Positions 32,666 to 40,935 of a DNA stretch of 64,000 nt are shown here, one piece after another (position 1 is the stretch's first letter; every line of letters starts with the position of its first letter). The notes under the pieces are model-generated. The model made no database searches, was not told where the DNA came from, and was given only the letters and a program-made list of their open reading frames with translations. Origin of the DNA: Candidatus Neomicrothrix sp. UBA814 (GTDB lineage: Bacteria; Actinomycetota; Acidimicrobiia; Acidimicrobiales; Poriferisodalaceae); the NCBI GenBank assembly GCA_002296525.1, contig DBIA01000021.1, forward strand, positions 372,001-436,000. Reading direction: 5' to 3'. The translations under genes and the position numbers were made by a program.

Positions 32666-33748
32666 CTAGGACTCGTTAAGGAACTCCACAGCCTCTAACT
32701 CGACCACTTGGGATGCGTGACGATTAGCCATGGTCACAAACATTTCATCACCTCTATCCGTTTGGCCGACAATCATTGAAGCAAGGACTGCCATGACGAA
32801 CCCTGACCAAGTAAACCGTCTGTAGGCATCCCAAAACTCGTCAAACGACAGCAGGGGTGTTCCATCAGCGCCAACTAGCTCCTCATGGTAGTTAGATACG
32901 AGTTGTTCCTCATGGACACGTCTTAGTTTCGGCTCAAACGCGGAGCCAACGAAGTAGGCGACATCGTGTGCTCCGTGGCTATGGGTAATCGTTTGCCAAT
33001 CAACTACGACCAATTTTGGAAGAATTGACGTGTCGGGATCAGCGAACATCAAATTGTCTAGCCGGAAATCACCGTGTACCAAGCTGACAGGCCTCGGTAA
33101 ACCATCAAACCAATGAGACGCGTCACTAGCGAACCGGTTACTGAGATCGAGCGCTTCCGCTGTCAAGTCGCTTCGATAGCGGTCAACAAAGGCCGGCTGT
33201 AGTAAATCCATCAGTGCAATGGTTTGCTCAACTTGTTCTGGGGTTCGTCTACTTACCCACGCGAGTTCGGAAAGCTCCTTTTTGCGCCAAAAGGCACTGT
33301 GAAGCTTCGCCGCTTGCGAAAGGGCAAGCGCCGCTTCATCGAAAGAGCACCCTCCGATTTGATCTCCTTGGCTTCGCGGCGCGAGATCCTCCATGACTAT
33401 GACAACATCGGCGGTTCCTGGCACGAAGTCGACAAAGTGCGCGTATGGGACAGCTACCTCAAGCTTCGGAGCGAACATGCGATAGAACTCTGCCTCGCGT
33501 TCGTAGGTTCCCATCTGAATTCCAGTACTTCGGCTCTGGGAATCACTGGCGGCAAATTTAATCACCACGCTTTCGGGTCCCTCGTCGTCTGACCAACTGA
33601 GGTGCGCTCGGTAGTTGGCGCCTACTTGCCCAGTGCCAATCGCTTCGAGTTCACAACCAACACATTGACCTTCTCGACCGAGCACGTAACCAATCCATGC
33701 TGGTGTAACCGCTTGCGGGTCAAAAACTGGTTCGGGTTCGAAGCTCAC
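32666..33748 (-). CDS. Phosphotransferase (aminoglycoside phosphotransferase-like kinase)
   Basis: A 360-residue protein-kinase-like small-molecule phosphotransferase. Catalytic loop PVSLVHGDFRLDNLMF (about 217-232) gives the HxDxxxxN motif, and the Mg2+ site is VVDWQTITHSHGAHDVAYF (about 246-264). A Lys in SVVIKFAASD (about 62-71) is the ATP lysine. Members of the EcKinase/DUF1679-like branch phosphorylate hydroxyl groups of varied substrates; in actinobacteria they often occur by acyl-CoA dehydrogenases and terpenoid or steroid genes. Divergent from the FKBP gene. Confidence 0.85.
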   Translation of the reverse strand: MSFEPEPVFDPQAVTPAWIGYVLGREGQCVGCELEAIGTGQVGANYRAHLSWSDDEGPESVVIKFAASDSQSRSTGIQMGTYEREAEFYRMFAPKLEVAVPYAHFVDFVPGTADVVIVMEDLAPRSQGDQIGGCSFDEAALALSQAAKLHSAFWRKKELSELAWVSRRTPEQVEQTIALMDLLQPAFVDRYRSDLTAEALDLSNRFASDASHWFDGLPRPVSLVHGDFRLDNLMFADPDTSILPKLVVVDWQTITHSHGAHDVAYFVGSAFEPKLRRVHEEQLVSNYHEELVGADGTPLLSFDEFWDAYRRFTWSGFVMAVLASMIVGQTDRGDEMFVTMANRHASQVVELEAVEFLNES

Positions 33749-33888
33749 ATTGTTATGTTGCCTCGCTATTGGTCCATTGTCACCACTTCACAGAGCTCGA
33801 TCGAATCGCGTTGTCAATGGTCGGCAGCGCGTTTGGCTTGGTTCCTTGTCAAATCAACAACGAATCGGTGCATGTTTGGCGCACTTAT

Positions 33889-34824
33889 ATGCGTACGCTG
33901 CATCGTATGCGTCGTATTTTCGGTTCATCCGTCCTTGGGTTTGCTCTTTTACTGTCGGGCTGCGGCAGTTCCGAGGATGGTTCTGTTGCGGAGAACTCCG
34001 AAATACCTGTCTCCGCTACAACTATCCCGTTGCAGAGTTCATCATCAGATGCTTCTAGTTCTGATTTTGCGGAGGTCTCATCCGATAGCGGCAAGCCCTC
34101 GATAACTGTTGCAGCGAACGCCACTGAACCATCTGATCTTGTCATCAAGGACGTCGTTCCGGGATCTGGAGGGGTCGTCGGAGTTGGAGACCTTATCGAA
34201 GTGAAGTATGTCGGGGTCCTGCTAGCAGACGGCGCTGAGTTTGACGCTAGCTGGGATCGCGGCCAAACATTTTTCGTTCCCGTAGGGGTGGGTGCTGTGA
34301 TCCCCGGGTGGGACCAAGGGCTTCTAGGAATGCGTGAAGGCGGCCGTCGACTTCTCATCATTCCTCCCAACCTTGGTTATGGAGCTGCTGGCGCCGGGTC
34401 TGCAGTACCCGCTAATGCGACCCTTCTGTTCGCAGTGGATCTTGTTCAGATCGTCAACGTGTCTGTGCCGGCAATTCCTTCGGTCAGTGCCGTAGGGACT
34501 GATCTGGAAGTAGAAGATCTGTTAGTTGGTGATGGCGAAGCTGTGGAACCAGGTGACACGGTTTCGGTCCACTACCTCGGCAGTCTCGTGGATGGAACTG
34601 TGTTCGATACTTCGTGGAGCAGAGGTCGACCCTTTACTACTCAAATTGGGGTTGGCATGGTGATCCAGGGTTGGGACCAGGGCATTATCGGTATGCGTGA
34701 AGGTGGTCGAAGGCTCTTGAAGGTTCCTAGCGATTTGGCGTACGGCGAGACCGGAGCAGGTTCATCTATTGGTCCTGACACCCCTTTGGTTTTCGTGGTC
34801 GATTTACTTCGCATCCAGGGCTGA
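33889..34824 (+). CDS. Lipoprotein with two FKBP-type peptidyl-prolyl isomerase domains
   Basis: A 311-residue lipoprotein (start at 33889; 33907 is possible and the frame is open to 33769). The N-terminus has basic residues, a short hydrophobic helix and lipobox LLLSGC (Cys25), then a Ser/Thr-rich linker of about 75 residues. Two FKBP domains follow: about 100-195 (VKYVGVLLADGAEFDASWDRG, GWDQGLLGMREGGRRLLI) and about 220-310 (VHYLGSLVDGTVFDTSWSRG, GWDQGIIGMREGGRRLLKV), each retaining the core Tyr, Asp, Trp and later Tyr. It would assist folding of exported proteins outside the membrane. Tandem duplication in one lipoprotein is less common than single-domain forms. Confidence 0.9.
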   Translation: MRTLHRMRRIFGSSVLGFALLLSGCGSSEDGSVAENSEIPVSATTIPLQSSSSDASSSDFAEVSSDSGKPSITVAANATEPSDLVIKDVVPGSGGVVGVGDLIEVKYVGVLLADGAEFDASWDRGQTFFVPVGVGAVIPGWDQGLLGMREGGRRLLIIPPNLGYGAAGAGSAVPANATLLFAVDLVQIVNVSVPAIPSVSAVGTDLEVEDLLVGDGEAVEPGDTVSVHYLGSLVDGTVFDTSWSRGRPFTTQIGVGMVIQGWDQGIIGMREGGRRLLKVPSDLAYGETGAGSSIGPDTPLVFVVDLLRIQG

Positions 34825-34872
34825 CGATTAGACATTGTGCACAGCCATCTTTGACTGAGTAGCTTCGGTGCC

Positions 34873-35634
34873 ATGGATAACATCACTGTTGCTCGCAGCA
34901 TGCGAGGTTCGTTAGGAATGTTGGCAATGGCGTGGCTGATGGCTCCCTCTACGAAGGAGAAGGCCGCTGAAGCCGGAATGGGCGACGGTCAGGGCGCCTA
35001 CGCGGTTGGACGCTTAGGTGTTTTAGGTAACTGCCCAGTTGACAACGTCGTTGCCGCAGCGTTCTTTTGGAACCCCGACCACATGCGCTCAATGGTTGAA
35101 GAAGGTCGCGCTGCGTTCGACCCGATTGAGGGCGGCAAGGTGTACACAAAGATCTGCCAGGAGTACGGGACCCAGGCATTGGCAGACTTTGAAGGCAATG
35201 AACGGCTGGGTGAGCTTCTTGAACGCATTGTTAATCATGCTGCACCGCACGGCGCTCCGACGTTTGTTGGTTGGCGCGACCAAGAACTCCCAAATGACAT
35301 AGGTCCTGCTCGAACCTTCCAGCTGGCTCAATGCATGCGCGAGCTACGTTTTGGCCGTCACGCGGTGGCTGTCCAGTCCCTGGGCATGGGTCCTCTCGAG
35401 GCCATTCTTAGCGGACCAGCGGGAGAATGGAACGCAGAATTTTTCGGTTGGCCGAAACCTTATCCAGACGTGTCCAACTTGGATTCAGCGAGAGACGAAA
35501 TCGAAGGCTTAACTGATCAGCTTCATGCTCCCGATTTCGATTGCTTGAACGACGATGAGAGAGCCGAAGTCAGGGACTTGTCAAAAGCTGCTCGAGCACA
35601 CGCAACGGAGCGAGCTGAAGCCGCCAATATTTAG
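34873..35634 (+). CDS. SCO6745-like protein of unknown function
   Basis: A 253-residue soluble alpha-helical protein. The pattern VVAAAFFWNPDHMRSMVEEG (about 58-77), GAPTFVGWRDQELP and LAQCMRELRFGRHAVAVQSLGMGPLEAILSG (central part FGRHAVAVQSLGMGPLEAI) resembles the actinobacterial SCO6745 family, annotated only by reference to a Streptomyces protein and without an established role. Placement in that family is a judgement from remembered patterns. It has no operon partner: it lies 48 bp after the FKBP gene and its TAG shares bases with the TAA of the convergent CoA-transferase. Confidence 0.6.
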   Translation: MDNITVARSMRGSLGMLAMAWLMAPSTKEKAAEAGMGDGQGAYAVGRLGVLGNCPVDNVVAAAFFWNPDHMRSMVEEGRAAFDPIEGGKVYTKICQEYGTQALADFEGNERLGELLERIVNHAAPHGAPTFVGWRDQELPNDIGPARTFQLAQCMRELRFGRHAVAVQSLGMGPLEAILSGPAGEWNAEFFGWPKPYPDVSNLDSARDEIEGLTDQLHAPDFDCLNDDERAEVRDLSKAARAHATERAEAANI

Positions 35635-36863
35635 GAGAGCAGATCGTCAATTAGTGACTGATGTTCGCCGAAGTTAGGGGCGCGGGTCGCTAGCCAGGGC
35701 GTTTTGGAGAACCGGTATGGTGCTCCAGGATGGGTATAGCTCGCGTTTCGGGTTTCATATTCGATTTCTTGAGGGAAGCCTCGTTCGACAAAATGAGGAT
35801 CGTCGATCATTTCGTCAGGCGAGTACACGATGCCGCATGCCATGCCTCGCTGCTGGAGCCCTATAAAAAGTTCGTACGCAGGTAAGTGCGCTCCTAAGAA
35901 TTCAATTGCCTCGCGTCCGGCATGAAAAACCTCTCCAGCTAATGGGTCTTCGTCGAGTTCGAGCACCCCTATTCGCTCGTACTGGTCTCCCAGCTTCAAA
36001 ATTTCGTACACGTCGCATTGTTCTGCCAAACCAAGATCTTCAATCCAAGTCCGTAGCGCCTGAAATTCTTGCTTATTTCTTGGGGGGACCCCGGTATTAA
36101 ACCACTTCCCATCAGCACACTGAATTTGTGTTGGTTCTGTCATGGTCGGAAGAGCATGACGCCCAGTCTGGCGCTCTACCTGTCTTTCGCCGTTCAACCA
36201 CCACAGCGTTGCGAATTCAGTGGTGATATTCGCAGCACCCAACATTGAAACATCGATCAGTTGTCCCATGCCGGAACCTTCTCGCCATAGCAAGGCAGCA
36301 AGGATCGAGGGGACTGCATAGTGACAGGCAGTGTGGAAAGCCTGGTTACCGCCTCCTCGGATCGGAGGGATCTGATGGTCGTCGTAGCCACAGGACCAAA
36401 CGGGTCCGCCTTCTGCTAGCAATGTCAAATCCGTCGAGGGGGGGTCTACTCCATCTCTGCCGTGATGGGTGATCGATGTCCAGATCAGTTCACTGTTGGT
36501 ATCGCTGAGTTGTTCCCAATCTAGGCCTAAGGCATCAAGTCGACCTATGGGTTCTGCTTCGATGACCACATCAGAAGTGGCGACCAAGGACCTAAAGCTG
36601 TGAGCGCCAGATGAAGTATCGAGATCGAGCACCACGGACTTTTTTGAGGTGTTGTAATGCCACCAGTGCAAAGAGTTTTCGATGCCGACCTCATCGTCGG
36701 CGTACGGTTCCCAAGATCGGGTCACACACCCCTCTGGGGGTTCTACAACGATGACCTCCGCCCCCATGTCGGCTAATAGCTTGCCGGCTAAAGCGCACCG
36801 TTCAGAAGTCAACTCGACAACTCGGTATCCAGATAGGACCGATTGAGAAGAAGCCGAAGGCAT
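35631..36863 (-). CDS. CaiB/BaiF family CoA-transferase
   Basis: A 410-residue class III CoA-transferase. It carries GYRVVELTSERCALAGKLLA and GAEVIVVEPPEG at the N-terminus, NTSKKSVVLDLD (about 69-80), and the catalytic Asp region QLIDVSMLGAANIT (about 200-214). Class III enzymes move CoA between acids (formyl-CoA:oxalate, carnitine and succinate types). Starts directly at the stop of 36864-38105 with no gap, and the pair probably form a heterodimer or successive steps. The family is firm, donors and acceptors unknown. Confidence 0.87.
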   Translation of the reverse strand: MPSASSQSVLSGYRVVELTSERCALAGKLLADMGAEVIVVEPPEGCVTRSWEPYADDEVGIENSLHWWHYNTSKKSVVLDLDTSSGAHSFRSLVATSDVVIEAEPIGRLDALGLDWEQLSDTNSELIWTSITHHGRDGVDPPSTDLTLLAEGGPVWSCGYDDHQIPPIRGGGNQAFHTACHYAVPSILAALLWREGSGMGQLIDVSMLGAANITTEFATLWWLNGERQVERQTGRHALPTMTEPTQIQCADGKWFNTGVPPRNKQEFQALRTWIEDLGLAEQCDVYEILKLGDQYERIGVLELDEDPLAGEVFHAGREAIEFLGAHLPAYELFIGLQQRGMACGIVYSPDEMIDDPHFVERGFPQEIEYETRNASYTHPGAPYRFSKTPWLATRAPNFGEHQSLIDDLLS

Positions 36864-38105
36864 CTAGATGACCCCCTCTTCTGCGAGCGACATTATTTCT
36901 TGCCCGCTGAGCCCCAACAGCTCTCCGAAAACGTAACCGTTATGTTCGCCAAGACAAGCGGCTCCTCGTTTAAGTGTCCATGGCGTTTCGGACAACGAGA
37001 CTGGTAAACCTTCTACCCTTGATTTCCCAATTTCGGTGTGATCGACGGTCACCCATAACTCGGCAGTTCTTTGGTCGAACTCGATTCGTTCTTGTGGCTT
37101 GAGAACTGGAGCTGCGGGCACTCCTGCATCGACAAGAAGTTGAGCTATCTCGCGTCGATCATGGGTAATGGTCCACTCAGCTAGTCGTTGCTCAAGTTCG
37201 CTTTCGTCACGCAGGCGAGCTTCTATTCCTTCCCAACGTTTTTCGGTCGACCACGGCTCGCCTATGACTTCCGACATAGCTTTCCAGTCGTCGTCGTTTC
37301 GCACAGCGATTGCTACCCATTCGTCCTCACCTCGGGTTCGCCAAATTCCATGTGGCGCCATCTGCGGAGAATGTGAACGGTTACTGTTGGGCATTCCGGG
37401 ACGTCGCATCGGCCTCTGGTTGACCGTCGCGTCAAGTGTCGCAACACCGTTCAATGTGCCGGCTGCTTCAATACAGGCGAGGTCCACCCATTGACCTTCG
37501 CCTGTGCGCTGTCTATGCAGCAGACCCATAAGTATTGCTGTTGCCATGTAGTAGCCACCGGTGTGATCCATAAACGAATACCCCCAGCCTGCTGGCGGGA
37601 GATCGGGTAGACCTGAGGTATGAGTGAGTCCCGATACCGCCTGGGCGATTGGGCCCCATGACTTGAAAGGGCTGTAGGGTCCCGTTGCTCCGAAACCGTT
37701 ATTCGAGACGTAGACGATGTCGTTTCGGATCTCACGCAAGCTCTCGTATCCAAAACCGAGGCGTTCCATAACTCCGGCTGCAAAGTTTTCAGTTACGGCA
37801 TCGCTCACTGCAACGAGTTCGCGGAGGAGTTCTTTAGCTCGAGGTTCTCTGAGGTTCAGAGTGACACCTAGCTTGCCCGCGTTGTGATTGTTGAACGCAC
37901 CCCCTGCTTCCAGTCCCCGCGCATCTCCCACCCATGGTGGAACTCCTCGCAAAATATCCCACTTGCCTCTGTGAACCGGATCCTCGATGCGAATTACCTC
38001 TGCACCGAAAGCAGCAAGAATCTTCGTTGCCCCGGCCCCAGCGAGTTGGCCGGTGAAATCACAAATGCGAACATTCTCTAACGCCTGAGCAGCTTGTTTA
38101 GTCAT
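36864..38105 (-). CDS. CaiB/BaiF family CoA-transferase
   Basis: A 413-residue class III CoA-transferase: ENVRICDFTGQLAGAGATKI, FGAEVIRIEDPVHRG, LGVTLNLREPRAKELL (about 77-92), GYYMATAILMGLLHRQRTGEG and the catalytic Asp in QWVDLACIEAAG (about 203-214). The start is ATG 38105, which overlaps the stop of the phosphatase gene by 4 bp; the open frame extends to 38144. It is the third gene of the acyltransferase-phosphatase-transferase-transferase run. Confidence 0.88.
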   Translation of the reverse strand: MTKQAAQALENVRICDFTGQLAGAGATKILAAFGAEVIRIEDPVHRGKWDILRGVPPWVGDARGLEAGGAFNNHNAGKLGVTLNLREPRAKELLRELVAVSDAVTENFAAGVMERLGFGYESLREIRNDIVYVSNNGFGATGPYSPFKSWGPIAQAVSGLTHTSGLPDLPPAGWGYSFMDHTGGYYMATAILMGLLHRQRTGEGQWVDLACIEAAGTLNGVATLDATVNQRPMRRPGMPNSNRSHSPQMAPHGIWRTRGEDEWVAIAVRNDDDWKAMSEVIGEPWSTEKRWEGIEARLRDESELEQRLAEWTITHDRREIAQLLVDAGVPAAPVLKPQERIEFDQRTAELWVTVDHTEIGKSRVEGLPVSLSETPWTLKRGAACLGEHNGYVFGELLGLSGQEIMSLAEEGVI

Positions 38106-38593
38106 TCTTGTTTCGCCGCCCATTCTGCGTAACCATGCACCCACATCCTCTGTGCGGGAGTTTCAGGAACTTTCATTCCTCGGGCGTCAGCTATCTGAGC
38201 CATTGCGTGATCAGGGTTCACATTTATTTGAGTGAGTGCGGTTGCGGCGATAGTTGAAGACCGGCCAATACCGCCGCGGCAATGAACGACGACTGTACCT
38301 CCCGCTGCTAATTCATTCACAACCTCAGAAATGGTTTCCGATGCGTCATCAAATGCGTTCAAAACTCCAAAGTCGGGTATTGGCAGACTTATGAATTTCA
38401 TTCCGGCGGAACGAACGGCCTCTGGTTCACCGCTTAGACCAATCCTCGCTGCTTCGTCGTCGGTAAGAAGCGAAACAACCGTTGTGACCTTTTCTTGCTG
38501 TAGATCCCAAATTTCTCGCTCTAAGGAACTCCCACTTGGAGCTGGGGCTGTCGCCAACCGACCCGAGGGACTAGCAATCCAATAAAGACGCAT
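38102..38593 (-). CDS. Dual-specificity/tyrosine protein phosphatase-like protein
   Basis: A 163-residue Cys-based phosphatase. The active-site loop VVVHCRGGIGRSSTIAA gives C105 and R111 of the CX5R motif, and a general-acid Asp is in LPIPDFGVLN (D74). Start MRLYWIASPSG is set by the ATG at 38591-38593, which shares one base with the stop of the acyltransferase gene (TGATG). Families of this shape dephosphorylate proteins, phosphoinositides or other phosphomonoesters. Occurring directly between a lipid acyltransferase and CoA-transferases it may act on a lipid phosphate rather than on protein, an inference from context. Confidence 0.85.
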   Translation of the reverse strand: MRLYWIASPSGRLATAPAPSGSSLEREIWDLQQEKVTTVVSLLTDDEAARIGLSGEPEAVRSAGMKFISLPIPDFGVLNAFDDASETISEVVNELAAGGTVVVHCRGGIGRSSTIAATALTQINVNPDHAMAQIADARGMKVPETPAQRMWVHGYAEWAAKQE

Positions 38594-39264
38594 CAGTCGT
38601 TCAACATTTCGCGTGCGCGGCTCTGGCATTCCTGCAGACGACTCTTCAACTCTTCTGTCCACAACTTCAAATCTGAACGTTTGGCTCTTTTACCGTCTGC
38701 TCCCTTCGGAGGGTCCATAACTTCCCCAACTACTATGGTCACCGGAACCCTTGACGGAAACTTTGACCCCGTCGGCATTGCCGCCTCTGTCCCGGCAATA
38801 CCCACGGGCACTACAGGTGTGTTTGCCTTTGACGCCAACCACGCTGTTCCGTCATATATCTCACCTATCGCGTCGCCAATCTGTCGGGTCCCTTCAGGGA
38901 AGACCAACATGCATTCACCTGCGTCAAGCATTTCTTTAGCGGCACGCATCGCATCCAAGTCAGCTTCTCCTCGTCGAACAGGAAAAGATCCGAGCGAACG
39001 CATCGCCCAACCAGCGGCAGCAGGACGAAATAGCGAATCCTTGCCTAGATATCGGACACGTCGGTGGCTCGAACTGCCGATCAAAGGACCATCAAGATTA
39101 GACCGATGAGTTGGCGCAATAATTACCCCGCCATTGACCTGAAGGCGTTCTCGACCTTCAACTCTGAGACGGAACCAACGAAATAAGAAAATTCTGACCG
39201 ATCCGCGTACAGCCCTGAAAAACAGCTTTCCCATAAGGCCGTCTGGTGAGAAGAGTGCTCTCAT
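38593..39264 (-). CDS. Lysophospholipid acyltransferase (PlsC family)
   Basis: A 223-residue 1-acylglycerol-3-phosphate acyltransferase-like enzyme. HX4D motif APTHRSNLDGP (H53 to D58), second motif LVFPEGTRQIG (about 116-126) and PVVPVGIAGTEAA (about 147-159). It has an N-terminal hydrophobic helix near 15-30 (AVRGSVRIFLFRWF). Catalyses acyl transfer to lysophosphatidate-like acceptors at the membrane. First gene of a compact four-gene run 39264 to 35631; promoter presumably in the 105 bp divergent gap before 39264. Confidence 0.9.
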   Translation of the reverse strand: MRALFSPDGLMGKLFFRAVRGSVRIFLFRWFRLRVEGRERLQVNGGVIIAPTHRSNLDGPLIGSSSHRRVRYLGKDSLFRPAAAGWAMRSLGSFPVRRGEADLDAMRAAKEMLDAGECMLVFPEGTRQIGDAIGEIYDGTAWLASKANTPVVPVGIAGTEAAMPTGSKFPSRVPVTIVVGEVMDPPKGADGKRAKRSDLKLWTEELKSRLQECQSRAREMLND

Positions 39265-39369
39265 AGTCCGAGAAGCTAGCCGGTCAGAATTGGTGGTACC
39301 TGTCTAACGACCTGCTAACCGGAATCACAACTACAGTGCGAGGGTCAATCGAATCCGAGGAGGTGTCGC

Positions 39370-40254
39370 ATGCCGGTTCCTACAGACATGGTCGGCGATC
39401 GGATAGGTCCCATACGACATGAAGTTGACGCGCGTTGGATCATGGCGTACGCCGCTGCACTAGGTGATACCCAAGACTGTTACTTTGACACTCGTCGCGC
39501 GAGCGGAATTGTCGCTCACCCAATGTTTGCTGTGTGCCCAGAGTGGCCAGTGATCGTTCAGGGAAGAGAGCTAGCAGACAAGTGGGGCATTACCCCCGAA
39601 GAGACCCGCCAATCCGTGCATGCAACTCATGATCTAACGGTTCACCGTTTAGCTAAACCAGGCGATATTTTAGACACCCACTTGTCCTACACAGGGGTTG
39701 AGAATAAGAGCCCCGGCGCGTACACAACGATGAGAATCGAGACTTTTGACGCGAATGGTGATCGAGTATTCACAACACATCAAGGCGGGATGTACCTGGG
39801 AGTGCCTGCCGAAGGCGACGATCGACCGGCACAGGATGATCCCGCAGTTCCTGAACTCGGACCGTTGCCTACAAAAGCTCTAGCGGAGTTACCAGTTCCT
39901 GTGGCCCAGGGAGCTGCTCATACCTATACCGAATCCGCAAGAATTTGGAACCCTATACACACTGATGCGTCAGTAGCTGAGGCTGCTGGTTTACCAGCAA
40001 TCATCCTGCACGGAACCGCCACCTTGGCTCTCGGCGTCAGCGCCACCATCGCCACACTTGCCAAAGGTAACCCCGAACGCGTCCGTCGCATCAGAGGACG
40101 GATGGCGTCAATGGTCCTTATGCCTTCGACCATCACAGTTCGAGTTCTCGACGTAACACCAGTTGACGGACAGGATGTCGCACGTTTTGAGGTACTAACG
40201 GAAGACGGAAAGCCCGCCATCAACCAAGGACTTGTCTTCTTCGACCAAAACTAA
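39370..40254 (+). CDS. MaoC-like double-hotdog dehydratase/hydratase
   Basis: A 294-residue two-hotdog MaoC-type (R)-specific enoyl-CoA hydratase-like protein. The N-terminal MaoC_dehydratas_N half is about 1-150 and the C-terminal half has the hydratase 2 motif RIWNPIHTDASVAEAAGLPA followed by ILHG (about 195-218) with the Asp/His pair. It hydrates or dehydrates 2-enoyl-CoA in beta-oxidation or sterol-chain type degradation. A clear GAGGAGGTG ribosome binding site (39356-39364) precedes the ATG. Convergent with the dienelactone hydrolase. Confidence 0.87.
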   Translation: MPVPTDMVGDRIGPIRHEVDARWIMAYAAALGDTQDCYFDTRRASGIVAHPMFAVCPEWPVIVQGRELADKWGITPEETRQSVHATHDLTVHRLAKPGDILDTHLSYTGVENKSPGAYTTMRIETFDANGDRVFTTHQGGMYLGVPAEGDDRPAQDDPAVPELGPLPTKALAELPVPVAQGAAHTYTESARIWNPIHTDASVAEAAGLPAIILHGTATLALGVSATIATLAKGNPERVRRIRGRMASMVLMPSTITVRVLDVTPVDGQDVARFEVLTEDGKPAINQGLVFFDQN

Positions 40255-40261
40255 GGAGCTG

Positions 40262-40933
40262 CTAGTCACCCAGGTGCTGAGCGAAATGTTCCAAAGTGCG
40301 CTCTAACGCGAGCGCGGCAGAGGATTCTTCATAGCTTCCCCGAGCGTCACAGTTGAAGCCATGGCCCGCTTCTTCGTATATATGAACATCTATCTGAGGC
40401 CACCGCTGGGCTATCGAGCGAACGTTCTCAAGGGGAATACCTGCGTCTTCCGCCCCAAAGTGAAGCATCAGGGGCGCTTTTGGTTCTTCTTCGATATGGG
40501 GCATGATCTGGCCGCCGTAATAACCCGAGGCTGCCGAAATCTTGTCCGATAACCGAGCAGCAGCTACGTAGCAGATCGAACCACCCCAACAATAACCAAC
40601 GATGCCTACCCCACCCGGCTGCGGATAATGGCCGATCGTTGCCTCAATATCCATCATCACTTCATCCATTGAGAGATCGTCGAACGCAATTCTGCGACCC
40701 ACCTCAATGCCCTCTTCGTCGTAATTCAACTCAACATTCTTCTGGACACGATCAAAGAGTGACGGCGCAACCGCCATGTAGCCGAGCTCCGCGTAGCGGT
40801 CAACCACGCTACGAATGTGATCATTCACCCCGAAAATTTCTTGCACCACAACCACAAGTCCCCTCGTGTCACCCGGGGGTTGTGCTGCGTAGGCGTCTAA
40901 TTCGTGGCCATCAGCAGCAGTAACAGTGGCCAT
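40262..40933 (-). CDS. Dienelactone hydrolase family protein
   Basis: A 223-residue alpha/beta hydrolase of the carboxymethylenebutenolidase group. The Cys nucleophile is in GIVGYCWGGSI (about 109-119), the Asp in MLHFGAEDAGIPLE (about 160-173) and the His in EEAGHGFNCD (about 195-204); EIFGVNDHIRSVVDRYAE is the usual oxyanion-site region. It hydrolyses dienelactones or related lactone and ester bonds in ring-cleavage pathways. It is 2 bp from the upstream amidohydrolase gene, so co-translated. Confidence 0.9.
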   Translation of the reverse strand: MATVTAADGHELDAYAAQPPGDTRGLVVVVQEIFGVNDHIRSVVDRYAELGYMAVAPSLFDRVQKNVELNYDEEGIEVGRRIAFDDLSMDEVMMDIEATIGHYPQPGGVGIVGYCWGGSICYVAAARLSDKISAASGYYGGQIMPHIEEEPKAPLMLHFGAEDAGIPLENVRSIAQRWPQIDVHIYEEAGHGFNCDARGSYEESSAALALERTLEHFAQHLGD

Positions 40934-40935
40934 AA

